From Fusobacterium ulcerans ATCC 49185 (GTDB lineage Bacteria; Fusobacteriota; Fusobacteriia; Fusobacteriales; Fusobacteriaceae): a DNA stretch of 64,000 nucleotides. Of the stretch, positions 16,211 through 25,156 are shown one piece after another (the stretch's first letter is position 1; the number at the start of each line of letters is the position of its first letter). The position numbers and the translations under genes are program-made. Below the pieces are notes generated by a model. That model was not told the origin of the DNA, searched no databases, and was given only the letters and a program-made list of their open reading frames with translations. Location of the stretch: positions 620,001 to 684,000 of the forward strand of contig NZ_LR215979.1 of NCBI RefSeq assembly GCF_900683735.1. The letters run 5' to 3'.

Positions 16211-16594
16211 TTAATAGCTAAAATCTTTAATTCCATCAGTTAAAAGATTTAAGTCAATGAATCTAAATTCTTCTAAAGTAGTTTCAGAAAATTCAGAAAA
16301 GTTTTTTCTGTTAGGGATTTTTTTAGCTATACTGATTACTCCATCTATTAGTTTTTTTTGACTTCCATCATCTGAAAAAGTATTTTTAGAAACAGCAATA
16401 GATTTATATGGATTCTCAGAATTTTCTAGATTATACATGATAGGGTCAGAAAGAAGTTTATGACCTTTATAAATTTCTTCTTTCACTATCTCTAAAAGAT
16501 CTAGAAAATCTTTTTTTTGAAAATAAAAAATATCATTTGTTTCTTTGTAAAAATTATAAACCTTGTTGTTATTTGTGATAATTATAAAATCCAT
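16211..16594 (-). CDS. grdX: GrdX family protein
   Basis: This 127-aa protein has IITNNNKVYNFYKE at its start, KGHKLLSDPIMYNLENSENP in the middle and PYKSIAVSK after it. These match the GrdX family, a small protein of unknown function usually encoded with selenium-dependent glycine/betaine/sarcosine reductase genes. No reductase gene lies in this window, so it is a stand-alone copy, paired with a degenerate EAL-like gene. It starts at ATG behind GGGAGGTG. The nearby HesB-like selenoprotein gene fits an organism that uses selenocysteine, but a direct functional link is only inference. Confidence 0.82.
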   Translation of the reverse strand: MDFIIITNNNKVYNFYKETNDIFYFQKKDFLDLLEIVKEEIYKGHKLLSDPIMYNLENSENPYKSIAVSKNTFSDDGSQKKLIDGVISIAKKIPNRKNFSEFSETTLEEFRFIDLNLLTDGIKDFSY

Positions 16595-16740
16595 GATGCA
16601 CCTCCCGATATTTTATTATCACATAAATGATGAATAGTCAATACAAGAAACTGAAAAAATTTATATTTTTTTAATATTTTGTAAAAAATGCATAAAAAAA
16701 AGTCAGAAAAAAATTAAAAATGGATATTATCAAAAAACTC

Positions 16741-16769
16741 TTGACATAATCTGAAAAAATAGATATACT
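16741..16769 (+). promoter_or_regulatory. Consensus promoter of carAB operon 1
   Basis: TTGACA (16741-16746), a 17-bp spacer and TATACT (16764-16769). Transcription should begin near 16776, just before the leader Shine-Dalgarno. Confidence 0.85.
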
Positions 16770-16798
16770 TTCTTTTAGTAAAAAAAGGAGGTAAGGGA

Positions 16799-16924
16799 AT
16801 GGAAAGAATAAAAAAATTATCGTTAAAGAAGATAAAGGATTCTCTTTTCTACTTTTTTACATTTATTTCTAAAGTTTTTACAGGAATATTGTCTTTAAAA
16901 TTAATTCATATATATTTATCTTAA
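16799..16924 (+). CDS. Leader peptide of carAB operon 1, 41 aa
   Basis: ATG 16799 follows AGGAGG (16786-16791) at ideal spacing, and the frame ends at TAA 16922-16924, three bases before the attenuator hairpin. The peptide begins MERIKKLSLKKIKDS and has an aromatic centre (LFYFFTFISKVF) encoded by a U-rich tract. This matches the enterobacterial pyrBI design. There, RNA polymerase pauses in U-rich RNA when UTP is low, the leader ribosome catches up, and the terminator cannot fold. The peptide itself probably has no function. Confidence 0.72.
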   Translation: MERIKKLSLKKIKDSLFYFFTFISKVFTGILSLKLIHIYLS

Positions 16925-16927
16925 AAA

Positions 16928-16960
16928 AAGATATGACAAACTGTTATATCTTTTTTTTTA
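16928..16960 (+). terminator. Attenuator before carA1
   Basis: An 11-bp stem, AAGATATGACA (16928-16938) with TGTTATATCTT (16942-16952), closes an AAC loop and runs into nine Ts. It stands between the leader ORF and carA, so it acts as a regulated terminator. Confidence 0.85.
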
Positions 16961-16988
16961 GGGAAACTTTTAAATTACGGGAGGTCAA

Positions 16989-18041
16989 ATGAAAGGAAAG
17001 CTTATTCTTGAAAATGGTATGAGTTTTGAAGGAAAGATTTTTGGAGAGTTAGGGGAAACTGTTGGAGAACTTGTTTTTAATACAGGAATGACAGGGTACC
17101 AGGAGCTTTTAACAGATCCTTCTTATTGTGGGCAGATAGTAGTAATGACATATCCTATGATAGGAAATTATGGAATAAATCTAGAGGACATGGAGTCTTC
17201 TAAAATACATTTAAAAGGGTTTGTTATTAAAGAAGATGCAAAACTTCCAAATAACTTTAGATGCGAGATGACTTTAGATGGATTCTTGAGACAAAATAAA
17301 GTTGTGGCATTCAAAGGTGTAGATACAAGACAGCTTACAAAGATAATAAGAGAAGAGGGAGCTATGAGAGCTATAATCACTTCTCAAGACCTGACTCAAA
17401 AAGAGATAGATGAACACTTTGAAAAATTCTGCAACAAAGATGCAGTAAGCAAAGTAAGTACAAAAGAGATATATGAAATACCAGGTACTGGAAAAAGAAT
17501 AGGGGTAATGGATTTTGGAATCAAAAGAAATATCCTTAGAAGTTTTAAAAAGAGAGATTGTCATATGGTAGTTTTTCCTTGGAACACAACTGCTGAAGAG
17601 ATAATTAAATATGATCTTGATGGATTGTTCCTTTCAAATGGACCAGGAGACCCAGCTGATCTTACAGAAGTAATAAATGAAATAAAGAAAATGGTAGGAA
17701 AACTTCCAATAGTTGCAATATGTCTTGGACATCAGCTTCTGGCATGGGCACTTGGAGGATCTACTACTAAATTAAAATATGGTCACAGAGGATGCAATCA
17801 TCCAGTTAAAGATTTAGAGAAAAATAAGATATTCATAACTTCACAAAACCATGGTTATGTAGTGGATAATGTACCAGAGGCTATGAAAGTAACTCATATA
17901 AACCTGAACGATAATTCTATTGAGGGAATGAAAAGCAGCGAATTGAAAATAATGTGTGTACAGTACCATCCAGAAGCTTGGCCTGGACCATCTGATTCTG
18001 ATTATCTGTTTGATGATTTCTTACAAGTTATAGAAGGTTAA
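16989..18041 (+). CDS. carA: Carbamoyl-phosphate synthase small subunit (active glutaminase)
   Basis: This 350-aa protein releases ammonia from glutamine for carbamoyl-phosphate synthesis in pyrimidine and arginine pathways. The N-terminal CPSase domain carries NTGMTGYQE. The C-terminal class I glutaminase has the nucleophile Cys245 in AICLGHQLLA and the His328/Glu330 pair in VQYHPEAWPGP, so the triad is complete. It begins at ATG behind GGGAGGT. carB follows 24 bp later. Expression should depend on the UTP-type attenuator upstream. The paralogue at 26736 has lost this triad. Confidence 0.96.
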   Translation: MKGKLILENGMSFEGKIFGELGETVGELVFNTGMTGYQELLTDPSYCGQIVVMTYPMIGNYGINLEDMESSKIHLKGFVIKEDAKLPNNFRCEMTLDGFLRQNKVVAFKGVDTRQLTKIIREEGAMRAIITSQDLTQKEIDEHFEKFCNKDAVSKVSTKEIYEIPGTGKRIGVMDFGIKRNILRSFKKRDCHMVVFPWNTTAEEIIKYDLDGLFLSNGPGDPADLTEVINEIKKMVGKLPIVAICLGHQLLAWALGGSTTKLKYGHRGCNHPVKDLEKNKIFITSQNHGYVVDNVPEAMKVTHINLNDNSIEGMKSSELKIMCVQYHPEAWPGPSDSDYLFDDFLQVIEG

Positions 18042-18065
18042 TTTAAAGTTTGAGGGAGGAATAAA

Positions 18066-21000
18066 ATGTTAGATAAGTCTATAAAAAAGACATTAGTTAT
18101 AGGTTCAGGGCCAATCATAATAGGACAGGCAGCAGAGTTTGACTATTCAGGAACTCAGGCTTGTGAGACTCTGAAAAAAGAGGGAATAGAAGTTGTACTG
18201 ATCAACTCTAACCCAGCAACAATAATGACAGATAAAGCAGTAGCTGACAGAATATATATAGAACCAATCACAGCAGACTTTGTTGAAAAAGTAATAGCTA
18301 AAGAGAGACCAGACTCTATTCTTGCTGGAATGGGAGGACAGACAGCATTAAATATGGCTGTTGAACTATCTGAAAAAGGTATTCTTGAAAAATATGGAGT
18401 AAAAGTAATCGGAACTCCTATCGAATCTATCAAAAGAGGAGAAGACAGAGAACTATTCAGAGAAGCTATGGAAAAAATAGGAGAGCCTATTATTCAAAGT
18501 AAAATAGTAGAAAACCTTGAAGATGGTTTCAGAGTAGCTAGAGAAATAGGGTATCCAGTAGTAGTAAGACCTGCTTATACACTTGGAGGAACTGGTGGAG
18601 GATTTGCATATAATCCAAAAGAGCTTGAAGATATCCTTATGAAAGGACTGGCTCTGTCTAGAGTAAAACAGGTGCTTATTGAAAAATCTATTCTTGGTTG
18701 GAAAGAGATAGAATATGAAGTAATAAGAGATAAAGATGGAAACTGTATTACAGTATGTAATATGGAAAATATTGACCCAGTAGGAATTCATACAGGAGAC
18801 TCAATAGTTGTTGCTCCTTCTCAAACTTTATCAGATAGAGAATACCAAATGCTTAGAACTTCTGCTATTAAAATAGTAAATGAAATTGGAGTTATTGGAG
18901 GATGCAACGTACAATTCTCTCTTCACCCAAAATCATTTGAATATGCAATAATAGAAATCAACCCAAGAGTATCAAGATCATCAGCACTAGCTTCTAAAGC
19001 AACAGGATATCCTATTGCAAGGGTAGCTACAAGATTATCTCTAGGATACCTGTTAGATGAAGTAAAAAATGAAGTAACTGGAAAAACTTTTGCTTGTTTT
19101 GAGCCAGCTCTTGACTATATAGTTGTAAAAATACCTAAATGGCCGTTTGATAAATTTAAAAAGGCTGATAAAAAACTTGGTACAAAAATGATGGCAACAG
19201 GGGAAGTTATGGCAATAGGAAATAACTTTGAAGCTGCATTCTTAAAAGGTATCAGATCACTTGAAATAGGAAGATACAACTTAGAGCATCCAGTAGCTCA
19301 AAAGATGACTATGGAAGAGTTAAAAGCAGCAGTTGTAAAACCAGATGATGAGAGAATCTTCATAGTGGCAGAAATGCTTAGAAGAGGATACATCAAAGAA
19401 AAATTACAAAAGATAACTGGAATAGATAAATTCTTCATGGAAAAAATAGAATGGATTGTTAAACAGGAAGAAATTTTAAAAGATACAGAATTTAAAAATT
19501 TAGATGAAACATATTTAAGAAATCTTAAAAAGAAAGGATTCTCAGACAAAGGAATTGCATCTTTAATGGGAGTTACTGAAAAAGATATTGAAAGAAAAAG
19601 AAAATATTTCCACATAGAGCCAGTATATAAAATGGTTGATACTTGTGCTGGAGAATTTGCAGCTGATTCATCATATTTTTATTCAACATATGATCAATAT
19701 GATGAGGTAGAAGTATCTAATAAAAGAAAAATAGTGGTAATAGGATCAGGACCAATCAGAATTGGACAGGGAATAGAATTTGACTACTGTACAGTTCATG
19801 CAGTAAAAACATTAAAGAAACTGGGAATAGAAAGCATCATAATAAACAATAACCCAGAGACAGTATCAACAGACTTCTCAACAGCAGACAAACTATACTT
19901 TGAACCATTAGTAACAGAAGATATAATGAATATCCTTGAAAAAGAGAAACCAGAGGGAGTAATACTTCAATTTGGAGGACAGACAGCAATCAAATTAGCA
20001 AATGATTTGAGCGATAGAGGAATCAAAGTAATAGGAACAAGTGCAGATAAAATAGATGAAGCAGAAGACAGAGAAAGATTCGAAGAAATGATGGAAGAGC
20101 TTGATATTGCTAGACCAAAAGGAAGAGCAGTATGGGATGTAGAGCATGGAATAGAAATAGCAAATGAAATAAACTATCCAGTGCTGGTAAGACCATCATA
20201 TGTACTAGGTGGACAGGGAATGGAAATATGTCACGATGAATATAATCTGGTAAAATACCTAGAAGCATCATTTGACAGAGATCCATCAAATCCAGTGTTG
20301 ATAGATAAATATCTAAATGGAATCGAATTAGAAGTAGATGCTATCTGTGATGGAGAAGATATCTTAATACCAGGAGTAATGGAGCATTTAGAAAGAGCTG
20401 GAGTTCACTCAGGAGACTCAATTACTATTTATCCTCAACAGAATCTATACGAAGGAACTGAAGCTGAACTTTTAGAAATAACTAAGAGAATAGCAAAAGC
20501 TCTTGAAGTAAAAGGTATGATGAATATTCAGTTTATCGCATATGAAAATAAACTTTATGTAATAGAAGTAAACCCAAGATCATCAAGAACAGTTCCATAT
20601 ATCTCAAAAGTATCAGGAGTACCAGCTATTGAAATAGCAACAAGAGTAGCACTTGGAGAAAAACTAAAAGATATGGCATATGGAACAGGAATCTACAAGA
20701 AGCCAAATGTAGTAGCAGTAAAAGTACCAGTATTCTCAACAGAAAAACTATCAAGTGTAGAGGTATCATTAGGACCAGAAATGAGATCAACAGGAGAGGT
20801 ATTGGGAGTAGGAAACAATGTAGATGAAGCTATCTATAAAGGGCTACTTGGAGCTAACAGAGTGCACCTTATCAAAGACAGAAAAATACTGGTAACTATC
20901 AGAGATAAAGATAAAGATGAATTTTTACCAATTGCTAAGAGCTTAATTGCACATGGATCAATCCTATTTGCAACAAGTGGAACACAAAAATTCCTAGCAG

Positions 21001-21272
21001 AAAATGGAGTAGAAGCAACAGTAGTAAATAAAATAGATGAACCATCGCCAAACATTTCAGATGTATTAAAAAATAGAGAAGTAGATCTATTAATAAATAC
21101 ACCAACAAAGGCAAATGATGCTCAAAGAGATGGATTTAAAATGAGAAGAACAGCAATAGAGTATGGAGTGGATGTATTAACAGCTCTTGATACAATTAAT
21201 GCTATTCTTAGAATGCAGGATGGACATATAGAAGAGGACAAGCTAGATGTATTTGATGTAAGTAAAATCTAA
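18066..21272 (+). CDS. carB: Carbamoyl-phosphate synthase large subunit
   Basis: This 1068-aa protein is full length. It has two homologous ATP-grasp halves, each opening with a phosphate-binding loop ([19 protein letters not shown] near residue 11 and [17 protein letters not shown] near 558). It carries [15 protein letters not shown] and [15 protein letters not shown], and ends in an MGS-like allosteric domain ([14 protein letters not shown]) where pyrimidine or ornithine effectors bind in relatives. It pairs with the intact CarA1. The second carB at 27846 has the same length and shares long stretches of identical DNA with it, especially in the second half, indicating recent duplication or gene conversion. 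Confidence 0.97.
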   Translation: MLDKSIKKTLVIGSGPIIIGQAAEFDYSGTQACETLKKEGIEVVLINSNPATIMTDKAVADRIYIEPITADFVEKVIAKERPDSILAGMGGQTALNMAVELSEKGILEKYGVKVIGTPIESIKRGEDRELFREAMEKIGEPIIQSKIVENLEDGFRVAREIGYPVVVRPAYTLGGTGGGFAYNPKELEDILMKGLALSRVKQVLIEKSILGWKEIEYEVIRDKDGNCITVCNMENIDPVGIHTGDSIVVAPSQTLSDREYQMLRTSAIKIVNEIGVIGGCNVQFSLHPKSFEYAIIEINPRVSRSSALASKATGYPIARVATRLSLGYLLDEVKNEVTGKTFACFEPALDYIVVKIPKWPFDKFKKADKKLGTKMMATGEVMAIGNNFEAAFLKGIRSLEIGRYNLEHPVAQKMTMEELKAAVVKPDDERIFIVAEMLRRGYIKEKLQKITGIDKFFMEKIEWIVKQEEILKDTEFKNLDETYLRNLKKKGFSDKGIASLMGVTEKDIERKRKYFHIEPVYKMVDTCAGEFAADSSYFYSTYDQYDEVEVSNKRKIVVIGSGPIRIGQGIEFDYCTVHAVKTLKKLGIESIIINNNPETVSTDFSTADKLYFEPLVTEDIMNILEKEKPEGVILQFGGQTAIKLANDLSDRGIKVIGTSADKIDEAEDRERFEEMMEELDIARPKGRAVWDVEHGIEIANEINYPVLVRPSYVLGGQGMEICHDEYNLVKYLEASFDRDPSNPVLIDKYLNGIELEVDAICDGEDILIPGVMEHLERAGVHSGDSITIYPQQNLYEGTEAELLEITKRIAKALEVKGMMNIQFIAYENKLYVIEVNPRSSRTVPYISKVSGVPAIEIATRVALGEKLKDMAYGTGIYKKPNVVAVKVPVFSTEKLSSVEVSLGPEMRSTGEVLGVGNNVDEAIYKGLLGANRVHLIKDRKILVTIRDKDKDEFLPIAKSLIAHGSILFATSGTQKFLAENGVEATVVNKIDEPSPNISDVLKNREVDLLINTPTKANDAQRDGFKMRRTAIEYGVDVLTALDTINAILRMQDGHIEEDKLDVFDVSKI

Positions 21273-21286
21273 TAATTATATAAAAT

Positions 21287-21328
21287 GGAACAGTTAAAAG
21301 CTTTAACAGGTTTAGCTGTTCTTTTTTT
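21287..21328 (+). terminator. Intrinsic terminator after carB1
   Basis: GAACAGTTAAA pairs with TTTAGCTGTTC (one G-U) and seven Ts follow. Confidence 0.85.
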
Positions 21329-21405
21329 GTAAGTTTATAATATAGCATAATTTATTGGATTTTATTTCAAAAATAATATTATTTAAAGATTATTTTTTAT
21401 AGGCA

Positions 21406-21434
21406 TTGACAAATAAATGGAAATAGAGTAATAC
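21406..21434 (+). promoter_or_regulatory. Promoter of the patatin gene
   Basis: TTGACA (21406-21411), a 17-bp spacer and TAATAC (21429-21434). Confidence 0.6.
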
Positions 21435-21475
21435 AATAGCATAAGCAAAATATTCTGTTCAATGGAGGGAAATGT

Positions 21476-22600
21476 ATGGATAAAAAAGAAATAAAAATAG
21501 GGCTTGCATTATCAGGTGGAGGTATGAGAGCTACTCTTTTTCATTTGGGAATATTAAAATGGCTGGCTGAAATGGAGCTTCTAGAAAATATTGAACATGT
21601 ATCAACAGTATCTGGGGGGAGTATTGGTGCTGGATTAGTCTATTCATCAAATAATATGAAGTGGCCTTCAAGCAAGGAATATCTTGAAAAAGTACTTCCT
21701 GAAATAAAGAAAAAGATTTTAGATAAAGATGTAACATTTGGAGCTTTTGGAAAAACTCTTGAAGGATGGGATATAAAGAAACTATTTGAAAGCAAGGCAG
21801 AATCTCTTGCTAAAACTATGAAAAAATACTGGAAAATGGATGGAATAATTAAAGAATTATCTGAAAAACCAGCATGGTATATAAACTGTACAACTTTTGA
21901 AACTGGAAAATGTTTCCGTTTCAGTCAAAAAAGATGTGGAGACTATAAAATAGGATATTTTGATGGCAGCAATTTTCCTATTGCAGAAGCAGTAGCTGCT
22001 TCAGCTGGATTCCCCATACTAATAGGAATGACAGAAGTAAAAACTGATAAATATATCTGGAAAAATTATGAAGGAGAAGAGGTAAAATTACCAGCAGATA
22101 AAATTCACCTTTGGGATGGAGGAGTATATGACAATCTTGGAATAGAAGCTCTATATAAACCAGATAATGGTGGAGAATGCAGAAAGGGAATAAATTTCTG
22201 TATTGTAAGTGATGCTTCAGCAGGAACAGAGGAATTTACAAAACCAAGTAAAAATTTATTTGGAAAGCTGACAGATATAAAAAGACTGGTGGATATAGAT
22301 ATGGATCAGGTTGCTGGATTAAGATTGAGAAATTTTGTTGATTTTATAATTAATAAAAAATCAGGTATGTGTTTAAAAATTGGAAATTCGGCTGAAAAAA
22401 TAACTGCTAGAGGAATAATAGATGAAAAAGTAAAAGAGAAACTTTTAAAAGAATGTTTAGGTAAAGAGGAAAGCGAAAAATTGAAAAATTATCCAACAAC
22501 TTTATTCAAGCCTAGTGAAAAAGACTTTGATTTAATAGTAAGGCATGGATATGAAAATGCTAAATGTGTATATTATTCTTATGAGTCAACACTTAAATAA
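21476..22600 (+). CDS. Patatin-like phospholipase
   Basis: This 374-aa protein has the patatin oxyanion loop GLALSGGGMRATLFHLG at its start, the nucleophile elbow VSGGSIGAG with Ser49, and the catalytic Asp214 in WDGGVYDNLG. This is the Ser-Asp dyad of patatin lipases, which release fatty acids from phospholipids. No signal peptide is visible, so it is likely cytoplasmic, though patatin proteins of pathogens can be secreted by other routes. GGAGGG precedes the ATG. It stands alone between terminators. Together with the two acyl-activating fusions in this window it could feed a deacylation-reacylation cycle, which is speculative. Confidence 0.92.
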   Translation: MDKKEIKIGLALSGGGMRATLFHLGILKWLAEMELLENIEHVSTVSGGSIGAGLVYSSNNMKWPSSKEYLEKVLPEIKKKILDKDVTFGAFGKTLEGWDIKKLFESKAESLAKTMKKYWKMDGIIKELSEKPAWYINCTTFETGKCFRFSQKRCGDYKIGYFDGSNFPIAEAVAASAGFPILIGMTEVKTDKYIWKNYEGEEVKLPADKIHLWDGGVYDNLGIEALYKPDNGGECRKGINFCIVSDASAGTEEFTKPSKNLFGKLTDIKRLVDIDMDQVAGLRLRNFVDFIINKKSGMCLKIGNSAEKITARGIIDEKVKEKLLKECLGKEESEKLKNYPTTLFKPSEKDFDLIVRHGYENAKCVYYSYESTLK

Positions 22601-22645
22601 ATTAAAAACAAAAATAAAATAGTAAATATAGTTGTATAATACTTG

Positions 22646-22678
22646 GTGTTGATACTAAAAGGGTATCAACACTTTTTA
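22646..22678 (+). terminator. Intrinsic terminator after the patatin gene
   Basis: GTGTTGATACT pairs with GGTATCAACAC around AAAAG, followed by TTTTT. Confidence 0.85.
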
Positions 22679-22762
22679 TATTCCTAGAAAAGAAAATTGA
22701 ATTATAAAAATTAAATGGTATAATGAAATACAAAAAAATGAAACATCAGGAGGAGATACTTA

Positions 22763-23092
22763 ATGAAATTATTAAAAAAGGTAATACTTTTGTTTTTACT
22801 TTTGGCAAGAATAGCAGCAGCATGTCCAGACACAGATTTTCATGGAAAAATGGAAAGATATATCAAAGAAACAGCAAGTTTGAAAGTACAGGGGAAGAAA
22901 ATTGTAGTAGATAGTGAAAAAATTATTATAGAAACATTTTTAGCTATAAAAGGTGACAAGGATAGATTGGAAGATTCATTATCTATTGTTATGACAGGAT
23001 TGATAAAATATTCAAAGAATCATGGATATGAACTATATATAAAAGATCCAGAAGGAAATGAAAAAGAATTTATGGATTTTATAGGGAAATAA
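22763..23092 (+). CDS. Small exported protein of unknown function, 109 aa
   Basis: ATG 22763 follows AGGAGG at good spacing. The first 22 residues (MKLLKKVILLFLLLARIAAA) form a typical Sec signal peptide with a cleavage site near AAA-C. A cysteine at the predicted mature N-terminus is suggestive, but the preceding residues (IAAA) are not a convincing lipobox. The mature part is about 88 residues, charged, with no motif I recognise. A TATAAT at about 22712 and the terminators on both sides make it a single-gene unit. Confidence 0.65.
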   Translation: MKLLKKVILLFLLLARIAAACPDTDFHGKMERYIKETASLKVQGKKIVVDSEKIIIETFLAIKGDKDRLEDSLSIVMTGLIKYSKNHGYELYIKDPEGNEKEFMDFIGK

Positions 23093-23102
23093 TACATATT
23101 TG

Positions 23103-23136
23103 GGAAGTTGGATAAAATCAGCTTCCTTATTTTTAT
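23103..23136 (+). terminator. Intrinsic terminator after the small exported protein gene
   Basis: GGAAGTTG pairs imperfectly with CAGCTTCC and T-rich sequence follows. Confidence 0.55.
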
Positions 23137-23259
23137 AATTAAGCAAGTTTAGAAAAGTATGAGAGAAAATAAATCAGAGGAGAAATTTAAAAATGAACTG
23201 TTAAAAATATGATGGGAAAAGGGAATTTAAATTTATAAAAAAGTAAAGATATAAGTAAA

Positions 23260-23281
23260 AAGGCTGCCATGGAGACAGCCC
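23260..23281 (-). terminator. Intrinsic terminator after the yfcC-type gene
   Basis: On the minus strand GGCTG pairs with CAGCC around TCTCCATGG, then TTTTT. The 23137-23259 stretch shows no gene with a ribosome site. Confidence 0.7.
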
Positions 23282-23299
23282 CTTCATATATGTTAAATA

Positions 23300-24706
23300 T
23301 TAAAAAGGTCCATAATTAATTGCCACTGCTATAACCATAAATACAACTTGCAGCAGGAACATAAATAGAAATAATGGTGTAATAAATCTATACCATTTCT
23401 CTATTGGAAGACTCATAAGTCCACATACAGTGGCTGCTGATGTAGGCCAGAACATATTTGAGAACCCATCTCCAAATTGGAATGCAAGTACAGCTGTCTG
23501 TCTTGTAAGTCCAATAGCATCAGCCAAAGGAGCCATAATAGGCATAGATGTAGCTGCCTGTCCTGAGCCAGATGGAATAAAGAAATTAATAAAGTTTTGT
23601 ACAACAACCATTCCAATAGCAGCAACAGTTTTAGGCATAGTAGCAAGTGTACTAGCCATGAAATTGATTATTGTATCAATAATATGCCCATTTTCCATTA
23701 CTATAGTAAGGGATCTTGCTACTCCAACTGCTAATGCCCCAAAGATAACATCAGAAACTGATTCTATAAAAAGGGAAGCAATTTGGCTGAAATTATATCC
23801 TCCAACGAGTCCAGTTATTATCATCATGATAAAAAACAAAGTTGAAAGTTCATTTAAATACCATCCAAGTTGACTTGTACCATATACCAGCATAGCTATA
23901 GTTACAACAAAAAGCATCATGATAAGTTTGTGTTTTCCAGTGAAAGGAAGTTTTTCCATCTCTTCACGATTCATACCATTAGAGAAATTAAATTTAACAT
24001 CTTTAACTATAGATAATTCAGGATGAAGTCTCACTTTTCTTGCATAAAGCATAAGATAAATAATTGCAGTTCCTTGAAAAACTATAAAACATACGATTCT
24101 CAATCCAATTCCAGACCCTATTGGAAGTTCAGCTATTCCTTGTGCTATTCCAATTGTGAAGGGATTAAGTGTAGCAGCAGCAAATCCAGTAGCTGTACCA
24201 AGTATAACTGCAGCTCCTCCAACAAGAGCATCATATCCTAAAGCTACAGATATTCCCATAAATGCTGGAAGCAGTCCATAAGTTTCTTCATAAAGACCAA
24301 AAGTAGATCCACAGATTCCAAATACTATCATAAAGATAGGAAAAATCATAGTTTCTTTACCATGAAATTTTTTAATAAGAGCACCAAGAGAACCATAAAA
24401 AGCTCCTGTTTTTATTAAAAGATATACAAATCCATAAGCAAAAAAGATAAAAAATATAATATCAGCAGTAGAAACCAATCCTTCTACAACTGCCATAAAC
24501 ATATGAAAAGGAGAAACAGGAGTCTGCTCAATATACTTAAATGATCCTTGAACAACCATAGTTCTATTTAAAACTGGGTCTACAGCTCTTTCATAAGTAC
24601 CTGCTGGTATGATATAAGTTAAAACAGTTAAAATAACAAGAATGATTCCAATTATTACATAAGTATGTGGTATTGTAAGTTTTCTTCTAGTAGTGTTTTC
24701 TGACAT
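23300..24706 (-). CDS. yfcC: YfcC/DcuC-family transporter under lysine riboswitch control
   Basis: This 468-aa protein has about 12 membrane segments. Family-like features are PHTYVIIGIILVILTVLTYI near the start, GICGSTFGLYEET, FFIPSGSGQAATSMPIMAPL and FQFGDGFSNMFWPTSA. The start at 24706 is chosen because GGGAGG lies just upstream; an earlier in-frame ATG has no ribosome site and falls in the riboswitch leader. YfcC proteins are inner-membrane carriers with poorly known substrates, often annotated as C4-dicarboxylate or basic amino acid transporters. The lysine riboswitch upstream makes lysine uptake the best inference here. Confidence 0.85.
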   Translation of the reverse strand: MSENTTRRKLTIPHTYVIIGIILVILTVLTYIIPAGTYERAVDPVLNRTMVVQGSFKYIEQTPVSPFHMFMAVVEGLVSTADIIFFIFFAYGFVYLLIKTGAFYGSLGALIKKFHGKETMIFPIFMIVFGICGSTFGLYEETYGLLPAFMGISVALGYDALVGGAAVILGTATGFAAATLNPFTIGIAQGIAELPIGSGIGLRIVCFIVFQGTAIIYLMLYARKVRLHPELSIVKDVKFNFSNGMNREEMEKLPFTGKHKLIMMLFVVTIAMLVYGTSQLGWYLNELSTLFFIMMIITGLVGGYNFSQIASLFIESVSDVIFGALAVGVARSLTIVMENGHIIDTIINFMASTLATMPKTVAAIGMVVVQNFINFFIPSGSGQAATSMPIMAPLADAIGLTRQTAVLAFQFGDGFSNMFWPTSAATVCGLMSLPIEKWYRFITPLFLFMFLLQVVFMVIAVAINYGPF

Positions 24707-24763
24707 TTTTTCCTCCCTCAAGATAATTTTAATATATAAAAACATGTTTTTGATATTTTTATA

Positions 24764-24800
24764 AAATAAAAAAGCCACAGCTCAGAACACTAAACTGTGA
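24764..24800 (-). terminator. Riboswitch-controlled terminator
   Basis: On the minus strand CACAGTTTAG pairs with CTGAGCTGTG (two G-U pairs) around TGTT, followed by GGCTTTTTATTTT. It sits between the lysine aptamer and the transporter start, so lysine binding should end transcription here. Confidence 0.8.
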
Positions 24801-24852
24801 CAAAACAACTTAATTATATGCAAAGCAAAAAATGCACATAGATCAGAATCAC

Positions 24853-25017
24853 AGATAGCACTCCATTGAAGTAATCAATGACAGTAGTACAGATATTATC
24901 TATACTCCCAACAAAAAAGCTTCAGCATTCTTTTTCATTTCGGCAGAATTCCCTTTCAGATCACCTCACTGTTTGCTAAACTAAATGATCCTACTGATGT
25001 TTTCTGCGCCTCTATCT
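24853..25017 (-). promoter_or_regulatory. Lysine riboswitch aptamer (L box)
   Basis: Read on the minus strand, the 165-nt element opens with AGATAGAGGCGC and closes with GGAGTGCTATCT, which pair as P1. Between them lie the lysine-aptamer core segments TGAAAGGGAATTCTGCCGAA, GTTGGGA and ACTGTCA. These conserved blocks and their order match the lysine riboswitch. A terminator follows, so control is transcriptional and lysine should switch the transporter off. A possible promoter (TTTACT, 17 bp, TATAAT on the minus strand) lies about 30-60 bp upstream. Confidence 0.9.
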
Positions 25018-25156
25018 TTCTTTTTAATTTTATAAGGCTGATTATACGTCAACATGCATAAAAAGTAAAATATAATAAATGAATCAATTATATTTTTTTT
25101 ATAAATATAAAAAATGGACACAATAAAATCAATAGTTATTCTTTAATAACCAGAAA

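Noticed and set aside
22723..22914. ORF overlapping the start of the small exported protein
   Set aside because: The frame at 22763 has AGGAGG and a signal peptide; the earlier frame has no ribosome site and runs out of frame through the gene.
23150..23210. Short ORF MRENKSEEKFKNELLKI
   Set aside because: No ribosome site, only 17 codons, no promoter visible.
24707..24778. N-terminal extension of the YfcC-type protein
   Set aside because: The extension lies in the riboswitch expression platform and lacks a ribosome site; GGGAGG points to 24706.
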